From Butyrivibrio fibrisolvens 16/4 (GTDB lineage Bacteria; Bacillota; Clostridia; Lachnospirales; Lachnospiraceae), in assembly GCA_000209815.1 (NCBI GenBank), contig FP929036.1:2675852-2739742 (forward strand): 63,891 nucleotides of DNA, in the 5' to 3' direction. This document shows, in pieces, positions 59,010 to 63,891 of the stretch. Numbering within the stretch: the first letter of the stretch is position 1; each line of letters opens with the position of its first letter. Under the pieces are notes generated by a model. The model did no database searches and had not been told where the DNA came from. It saw nothing but the letters and a program-made list of their open reading frames with translations. A program made the translations under genes and the position numbers.

Positions 59010-59897
59010 TTATTCATTATTTTCTTTTGATTCTTTCTTAGCAGCTTTTTCTTCCTCCACAAGCAAATCTTCCACATATCTTGGAAGCATAAATGCCCCC
59101 TTATGAAGATTTGTAGTGTAGTACCAGGTTTTTAGCTCCCTGGCTTTCCAACGTTTTGTATCCAAATCCTTTAGTGGGTGATATTTCTTTGAAGCAAATC
59201 CAAACATCCAATAGCCTGATGGACAGGTAGGAATATTAGCCTGATATACTCTGTTGATTGGGAAGCTCTTATAAGCCTTACGGTGCATAGCTCTGAAAGC
59301 TTCCTCATCCTCATCATAGAATGGACTTCCATGCTGATATACCATTATTCCATCTTCCTTGAGAGCTCTGTAGCAGCTACCATAAAACTCCCTGGTGAAA
59401 AGACCTTCTGCATATCCAAATGGATCTGTTGTATCATTAATAATCAAATCGTATTTATCTCTGCATCGACGAAGGAATCTTAGTCCGTCCATATTAGTAA
59501 CGGTCACTCTTTCGTCATCAAATCCCTTGGCAGTTTCTGGGAAAAACTCCTTGCTAATCTCCACAAATTTCTCATCCTGCTCTACTACATCGATATGCTC
59601 GATTTCTGGATACTGAGTGAGAACACGGGCAACACCACCGTCGCCTCCACCAATAATTAGCACCTGCTTTACGCAAGGATGCACAGCCATTGGCACGTGG
59701 ACTACCATCTCGTTATATATGAATTCATCTGCCTCAGAAAAGATGATTTCGCCATCTAACACAATCATCTTTCCAAGCTCCTGAGTCTCGAATACGTCGA
59801 TTCTCTGATACTCACTCTGTCCACTATAAAGCTGTTTATTGACACGGATACTTGTTTTAACATGCTCCGTCTCCATCTGTGAAAACCAAAAATCCAT
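59010..59897 (-). CDS. speE: Spermidine synthase-like aminopropyltransferase (SpeE family, altered site)
   Basis: The 295-residue protein has the SpeE fold: a small beta N-terminal domain and a Rossmann domain with LIIGGGDGGVARVLTQY (residues ~80-96), NDTTDPFGYAEGLFT for the catalytic Asp, and PTCPSGYWMFGFAS. Some usual active-site positions differ. LDGxxQ is LDGEIIF, YHEM is YNEM, and DPvGPA is DPFGYA. Decarboxylated SAM would be the normal donor, but no SpeD is in the window. A C-terminal Lys/Glu-rich tail is present. It has an AAGGAG site and a REP-like repeat just upstream. Confidence 0.85.
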   Translation of the reverse strand: MDFWFSQMETEHVKTSIRVNKQLYSGQSEYQRIDVFETQELGKMIVLDGEIIFSEADEFIYNEMVVHVPMAVHPCVKQVLIIGGGDGGVARVLTQYPEIEHIDVVEQDEKFVEISKEFFPETAKGFDDERVTVTNMDGLRFLRRCRDKYDLIINDTTDPFGYAEGLFTREFYGSCYRALKEDGIMVYQHGSPFYDEDEEAFRAMHRKAYKSFPINRVYQANIPTCPSGYWMFGFASKKYHPLKDLDTKRWKARELKTWYYTTNLHKGAFMLPRYVEDLLVEEEKAAKKESKENNE

Positions 59898-59912
59898 TAT
59901 TATCTCCTTATA

Positions 59913-59960
59913 GCCTTCTCCCTAAGGGAGAAAGTGTCAGCATAGCTGACGGATGAGGGC
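59913..59960. repeat. REP-like palindromic repeat between speA and speE
   Basis: The segment contains the hairpins CTTCTCCCT / AGGGAGAAAG and GTCAGC / GCTGAC, and ends GGATGAGGGC. Its wording (CTTCTCCC, AGGGAGAA, TGACGGATGAGGG) matches a repeat I know from many gut Firmicute genomes; that link is from memory. It abuts the speA stop codon and stands before the speE ribosome site. Confidence 0.6.
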
Positions 59961-61409
59961 TTACTTTATAACACTGATTAGCTCCACTGTAGGGTCCTTT
60001 GTACCCTGTAAGCTACAGCCCTTCTCTTTTGCAAATTTTATATATTCAATAATTTCCTGCGTGATTTTCTCACCTGGTGTAAGAATAGGAATTCCAGGTG
60101 GATAGCACATAACAAGCTCTGCGCAAATTCTGCCATCAGTCTCATTCAATGGCAGCTGAACCTTTTCAGCATAGAATGCCTGCTGCGGTGTCATCACATT
60201 TTCAGGCTGAATAAACTCACCACAGTACAGGTCGCTTGAATCTTTTTCGTAAAGACGTTTTATATCCTCTAACGCTCCAACCAATCTTTCGATATCCTGT
60301 ATTCTGTCACCGATAGAAATGTAAGCAAGTATATTTCCGATATCCCCGAACTCTATCTGAATATCGTATTCATCACGTAATAAATCGTATACCTCGATTC
60401 CTGTGAGGCCGATTCCCTGTGTGTAAACAGAAAGCTTTGTAACATCGAAATCGTATACACTATCTCCGTCAATCAATTCCTTGCCGTAGGCATAGAAACC
60501 ACCGATTTCATTTATCTCGCTTCGGGCATACTCTGCCATTTTGGCAACCTTCTCAAAGGATTCCTCTCCTCTAAGAGCGAGATTTCTTCGCGATAAATCC
60601 AGACTAGACAGTAGCAAATAAGATGCACTGGTGGTCTGAGTAAGATTAATAATCTGGCGAACATACTCAGCATCCATATTCTCTCCACAAAGAAGAATAG
60701 AACTTTGGGTAAGGCTACCGCCTGATTTGTGCATGGAAACAGCTGCCATATCCGCTCCCGCAGCCATTCCTGATATTGGTAAATTATCATTAAAGTAAAG
60801 ATGGGTACCGTGTGCTTCATCAGCGAGAACCTTCATACCTCGTTCGTGGGCTATCTTTACTATTTCTTTCAAGTTTGAACATATTCCGTAGTAAGTTGGG
60901 TTGTTAATAAGGATGGCCTTTGCATCTGGATTTGCATCCATAACACGTTTTACCTCTTCCACCTCAACACCAAGAGCAATTCCTATTTCTGGATTAACCT
61001 TTACTTCTACGTATACTGGTACGGCGCCACAAAGCACCATTGCATTAATAACACTTTTATGTACATTTCTTGGAATTAGAATCTTATCACCAGCCTTGCA
61101 AACAGATAAAATCATAGTCTGTACTGAGCTGGTAGTGCCATTAACCATAAGAAAGGCATGAGCCGCCCCAAAAGCATCAGCAGTAAGCTCTTCTGCCTCT
61201 TTTATAACCGAAACAGGATGTCCCAAGTTATCCAGCGGCTTCATGGAATTTACATCCAATCCAACACACTGTTTTCCCAGCAAATCCACAAGCTCTGGAT
61301 TACCTCTTCCTCGCTTGTGACCGGGAACGTCAAAGGGTACTACCCTCTTTCTTCTGAATCGCTCCAAAGCTTCACAAATAGGAGCCGATTTCTGTTCAAA
61401 TTTCTTCAT
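59961..61409 (-). CDS. speA: Orn/Lys/Arg decarboxylase, arginine decarboxylase-like
   Basis: The 482-residue aspartate-aminotransferase-fold enzyme resembles Bacillus SpeA in length (short type, no long wing domain). PLP Lys lies in AVSMHKSGGSLTQSS near residue 225, with FDVPGHKRGRGNP at the N-terminus and the ADEAHGTHLYF motif near residue 196. The context of AguA and AguB makes arginine the likely substrate, producing agmatine. It is the first gene of the operon, behind a promoter that overlaps a terminator hairpin. An AAAGGT site precedes the ATG. Confidence 0.9.
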   Translation of the reverse strand: MKKFEQKSAPICEALERFRRKRVVPFDVPGHKRGRGNPELVDLLGKQCVGLDVNSMKPLDNLGHPVSVIKEAEELTADAFGAAHAFLMVNGTTSSVQTMILSVCKAGDKILIPRNVHKSVINAMVLCGAVPVYVEVKVNPEIGIALGVEVEEVKRVMDANPDAKAILINNPTYYGICSNLKEIVKIAHERGMKVLADEAHGTHLYFNDNLPISGMAAGADMAAVSMHKSGGSLTQSSILLCGENMDAEYVRQIINLTQTTSASYLLLSSLDLSRRNLALRGEESFEKVAKMAEYARSEINEIGGFYAYGKELIDGDSVYDFDVTKLSVYTQGIGLTGIEVYDLLRDEYDIQIEFGDIGNILAYISIGDRIQDIERLVGALEDIKRLYEKDSSDLYCGEFIQPENVMTPQQAFYAEKVQLPLNETDGRICAELVMCYPPGIPILTPGEKITQEIIEYIKFAKEKGCSLQGTKDPTVELISVIK

Positions 61410-61455
61410 TTACATTACCTTTTCCATATTACTCATGACTAACTTTATTATTCCT

Positions 61456-61490
61456 AAAAATAGGCGATAGTGAGCAGTCACTATCGCCTA
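61456..61490 (-). terminator. Terminator between rubrerythrin and speA
   Basis: TAGGCGATAGTGA / TCACTATCGCCTA form a 13-bp perfect stem with a 4-base loop and a TTTTT tail on the minus strand. It also lies at the very start of the predicted speA message. Confidence 0.85.
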
Positions 61491-61520
61491 TTATATACTG
61501 TAAAGCATATTAAGTGTTAA
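61490..61520 (-). promoter_or_regulatory. Promoter of the polyamine operon
   Basis: TTAACA (61515-61520) and TATATAAT (61490-61497) on the minus strand give a 17- to 19-base spacing. The start point would fall inside the 5' arm of the terminator hairpin at 61456-61490. Confidence 0.5.
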
Positions 61521-61565
61521 TGGTTTTTTACGGATTTTTAGTTATTTTTCCCAATAAACCAACGA

Positions 61566-62108
61566 TTAATAATTCTGCTCTCTAACCTCAAAATAAGCCT
61601 GTGGATGCTTGCATACTGGACATACAGCTGGAGCCTCTGTGCCAACTACGATATGACCACAGTTACGGCATTCCCACATTGTAACACCACTCTTTTTAAA
61701 TACTTCCATAGCCTCAACATTGTGAAGAAGCTTACGATAACGCTCCTCGTGCTCCTTTTCAATAGCACCAACACCTCTAAACTGTGCTGCAAGCTCTGGG
61801 AATCCTTCTTCCTCAGCTTCCTTAGCCATTCTGTCGTACATATCTGTCCACTCTGCGTTCTCTCCCTCTGCTGCATGAAGAAGATTCTCTGGTGTTGTAC
61901 CAACGCCACCTAATGCCTTGAACCAAAGCTTAGCGTGCTCCTTTTCATTATCAGCTGTCTTTAGAAACAAAGCAGCAATCTGCTCATAACCAGCCTTTTT
62001 AGCTACAGAAGCAAAATATGTGTATTTGTTTCTAGCCATTGACTCACCAGCAAAGGCCTCCCAAAGATTCTTTTCTGTTTTTGTGCCTGCGTACTTATTT
62101 TCTGCCAT
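61566..62108 (-). CDS. rbr: Rubrerythrin
   Basis: The 180-residue protein has a ferritin-like diiron domain (Glu/His ligands in [29 protein letters not shown] and [10 protein letters not shown]). A C-terminal rubredoxin-like domain follows, with two CxxC pairs ([10 protein letters not shown] near residue 146, CPVCKHP). It reduces hydrogen peroxide in anaerobes using electrons from rubredoxin or ferredoxin paths. AAGGAGG lies ahead of the ATG. It is a single-gene unit with a strong promoter. Confidence 0.95.
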   Translation of the reverse strand: MAENKYAGTKTEKNLWEAFAGESMARNKYTYFASVAKKAGYEQIAALFLKTADNEKEHAKLWFKALGGVGTTPENLLHAAEGENAEWTDMYDRMAKEAEEEGFPELAAQFRGVGAIEKEHEERYRKLLHNVEAMEVFKKSGVTMWECRNCGHIVVGTEAPAVCPVCKHPQAYFEVREQNY

Positions 62109-62156
62109 TTTTAAAATCCTCCTTTTACTGTTAAATGCATTAGCTCATTTGTCTAT

Positions 62157-62186
62157 ATTTTACTTAATTTAATTGAGCCCTGTCAA
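62157..62186 (-). promoter_or_regulatory. Promoter of rubrerythrin
   Basis: On the minus strand a consensus TTGACA (62181-62186), an 18-base spacer and TAAAAT (62157-62162) stand 48 bases before the ATG. Confidence 0.7.
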
Positions 62187-62189
62187 TGA

Positions 62190-62693
62190 TTAAGCGGCTA
62201 CAATTTCACTAACAATTCCTCGTATCGTTTTGTACAATGCTTGGGAATTCATCTTTCCTGGAATCATAAACCCTGTCCACTGCCCCTTTGTGGAATTGAT
62301 GCCATTAAGAAATTTAATTCCATAACAATTGCTCGTAAGCACCCACTCTTCAAGATTTTTAGAATAGTCATCTATTAAAATGGATGTGTAATCGTGATTA
62401 ATATATTTCTGTTTTGACTCTCCATAGGGAACAAAAATAGTATCCAGGAAGCCTAATCCATTTTTCTTTAGCCAGCTGATTTTATCCCCTGCGGAATGAT
62501 TGTCCTGATAGACTGCTGAAAGAATTGAAACATCATATTCCTGTGCAAGCATTTTCACAGCATCAATCAAACTTTCCTCTGGCTCTAACCCTGCAAAATA
62601 TCCAGGCTCAAATGTTTCTTCTATAGAAGCATCCGTATTCCATTTGGCAAGACACCCATCCATATCTATATAAAGCTTTATATTTTTATTCAT
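62190..62693 (-). CDS. HAD-superfamily protein, 5'(3')-deoxyribonucleotidase-like
   Basis: The 167-residue protein has the HAD motif I with the nucleophile Asp in YIDMDGCLAKW (residues ~8-18) and a motif IV region SILIDDYSKNLEEW. The KKNGLGFLDTIFVP part fits the C-terminal cap-less NT5C-like group that dephosphorylates deoxynucleotides, but specificity is uncertain. It has no membrane helix. A GGAGG site precedes the ATG. It lies upstream of rubrerythrin on the same strand and divergent from the XRE regulator. Confidence 0.75.
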   Translation of the reverse strand: MNKNIKLYIDMDGCLAKWNTDASIEETFEPGYFAGLEPEESLIDAVKMLAQEYDVSILSAVYQDNHSAGDKISWLKKNGLGFLDTIFVPYGESKQKYINHDYTSILIDDYSKNLEEWVLTSNCYGIKFLNGINSTKGQWTGFMIPGKMNSQALYKTIRGIVSEIVAA

Positions 62694-62836
62694 GGCAACC
62701 TCCTTAAGGATTATATCTTCCTTCCTTTGATTACATAGTAAATCAAATTAGTGCCCCTATTTAAGGTCACCCTATTCCACTGATTCAAGAAAATGGCTAT
62801 AATATACCTAATTATTTTGATTTTACGGAGGATTCA

Positions 62837-63367
62837 ATGGGAAGAAAATCTATTAAGGATGATAAAAACATATATTTCGAAAGTAGAGAGGAAGCAGGTC
62901 TTACTCGCGCTCAGGCTAGTGAACTTATGGGCACCATGAGTGAAAGCCGTCTGGAAAAATTGGAGACAGGAAAAGCTGCCATTTATCCAGAAGATGTAGT
63001 GGATATGGCAGCCGCTTATAAAAAACCCAGCCTATGTAATTATTATTGCACTCACGAGTGCCGTATTGGCAAAGACTCTGTTCCTGAGGTTAAGGTTTCG
63101 TCACTTTCAGAAATTGTCCTTGGTATGCTTTCTGCATTGAACTCTCTTGATAAACAAAAGGATCGCCTTATAGAAATCACTGCAGATGGTGTCGTTTCAG
63201 ATGATGAAATTCCTGATTTCGTTCACATTCAAAAGCAGCTTGATCAGATTGATCACACTGTAGAAGCACTAAAGCTTTGGGTTGCAAGTACCATTAGTGA
63301 AGGAAATATTAATGCACAGAAACTCACTGAGTATTCTATGAAGGCCTCAAATCCTTCCCATATGTAA
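62837..63367 (+). CDS. XRE-family helix-turn-helix regulator with Cys cluster
   Basis: The 176-residue protein has an N-terminal helix-turn-helix (EAGLTRAQASELMGTMSESRL, residues ~18-38; LEKLETGK) and a Cys-rich block (CNYYCTHECRIG near residue 66). The remaining ~100 residues are a helical domain (ISLxEIVLGML; QLDQIDHTVEALKLW) likely for dimer or ligand binding. The Cys block could hold a metal or Fe-S centre, which is inference. Target genes are unknown. A TATAAT box near 62800 and GGAGG precede the ATG. Confidence 0.75.
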   Translation: MGRKSIKDDKNIYFESREEAGLTRAQASELMGTMSESRLEKLETGKAAIYPEDVVDMAAAYKKPSLCNYYCTHECRIGKDSVPEVKVSSLSEIVLGMLSALNSLDKQKDRLIEITADGVVSDDEIPDFVHIQKQLDQIDHTVEALKLWVASTISEGNINAQKLTEYSMKASNPSHM

Positions 63368-63388
63368 TTGCAAGTTTCTATTTTGATA

Positions 63389-63886
63389 TTACTGATTTAT
63401 CGCCTCTTGTAAGTGTTGTTCAACAATTGCAAACAGCTCGTCTGTATTGTCGTGCAACACTTCCTGTATTTCTTGTCTTTTAGTGTAAACTACCGCTCTT
63501 CCTGGTCGCTTAGTCTTCCAGTGAAGGGCGTCTGTTTTTCCTGTAAATATTTCCACATCATATACCTGACCATTTTTCACAGCATCATGGAACATCTTGC
63601 CTAGCCTTGCTCTAATTTGCTCCGGCGATTCATTAGACTCAGATCCATTTGTCATCTTTTCAATGTTTTTAAATGTAGGTAATTCCCATAAGCAAAAATA
63701 ACTGTCCTTTTCCATAGCATCCTGCTTCAGACAATCTAAAGCAACAATATAATCAAACTCACCTGAGCCATATTGCTTCTGAAGCTGGTTGTAAATCATA
63801 TTGTTTACCGAAATCCCCTGTACATCCGCTTGGCGCTTAATCTTCTCATACATTTCCTGGTTAATTGATAAATTTACCCTAGGCAT
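63389..63886 (-). CDS. Ribbon-helix-helix-type protein with C-terminal domain of unknown function
   Basis: The 165-residue protein starts MPRVNLSINQEMYEKIK, with RQADVQGISVNNMIYNQL following (residues 1-38), which is the beta-strand and two-helix pattern of Arc/MetJ-like DNA-binding proteins. The rest (~100 residues) shows a soluble alpha/beta region (VYDVEIFTGKTDALHW; GRAVVYTKRQEI) that I do not recognise. It may be an antitoxin-like or plasmid-type regulator, but no toxin gene is visible before the window edge. It is convergent with the XRE gene. Confidence 0.55.
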   Translation of the reverse strand: MPRVNLSINQEMYEKIKRQADVQGISVNNMIYNQLQKQYGSGEFDYIVALDCLKQDAMEKDSYFCLWELPTFKNIEKMTNGSESNESPEQIRARLGKMFHDAVKNGQVYDVEIFTGKTDALHWKTKRPGRAVVYTKRQEIQEVLHDNTDELFAIVEQHLQEAINQ

Positions 63887-63891
63887 TGTAA

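Overview
The window is typical of an A+T-rich anaerobic Firmicute of the family Lachnospiraceae, most likely a Butyrivibrio/Pseudobutyrivibrio-type rumen or gut bacterium. The clues are a long-insert flagellin, ywl-like genes running into an atp operon, rubrerythrin, an 8-Fe ferredoxin, a DUF1858 redox protein, a carboxyspermidine pathway, and a lactose ABC transporter with no ATPase of its own. This assignment is inference; no rRNA gene is present.

Layout, left to right. 1-1413 (-): end of a Tad (Flp) pilus locus, with a TadZ-like protein cut by the window edge and a prepilin peptidase. 1641-6834 (-): flagellin, its FliS-like chaperone and a 976-codon (970 aa from the preferred start) flagellar-regulon protein; the flagellin and the large gene each have a sigma-28-type promoter. 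7049-14081 (-): recR, ybaB, dnaX (with a textbook -1 frameshift signal), phosphofructokinase, PepD, a tocopherol-cyclase-like protein and greA. 14237-16095 (+): a lipid flippase-like protein and phosphatidylserine decarboxylase, convergent with a broken CPBP protease gene. 17037-26468 (-): sua5, a Cys-less LMW-PTP homologue, dCMP deaminase and the full F0F1 ATP synthase operon, whose c subunit carries Na+-type residues. 26590-30501 (-): a GH18 protein and a Ser/Thr kinase fused to two ParA/TadZ-like domains. 30742-38686: mecA, a DUF1858 protein, ferredoxin, dnaB-rplI-gdpP, an MsmX-type ABC ATPase and a PucR-type regulator. 38709-47877 (-): galactokinase, a small membrane protein, and a lactose module of binding protein, two permeases, LacZ and an AraC regulator. 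47896-53530 (-): aminotransferase, GGDEF protein, LarC N-terminal protein, chemoreceptor and a small acidic protein. 53615-61409 (-): a polyamine operon running from arginine decarboxylase through SpeE-like, carboxyspermidine dehydrogenase, carboxyspermidine decarboxylase, AguA and AguB to a 2-hydroxyacid dehydrogenase. 61566-63886: rubrerythrin, a HAD phosphatase, an XRE regulator and a ribbon-helix-helix-like protein.

How the genes work together. Lactose would enter through binding protein plus LacF/LacG, energised by the separately encoded MsmX; LacZ hydrolyses it and GalK phosphorylates the galactose. Arginine is decarboxylated to agmatine, which AguA and AguB convert to putrescine; the carboxyspermidine enzymes then use aspartate semialdehyde to make spermidine. 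No SpeD is present, so the role of the SpeE-like protein is open.

Caution: at least a dozen genes are interrupted by single-base shifts, every one at an A/T run of 4 to 7 bases. This looks like residual homopolymer error in the assembly more than true gene decay. I give the full reconstructed span for such genes and name the break. No tRNA, rRNA, CRISPR array, insertion sequence or prophage was recognised.
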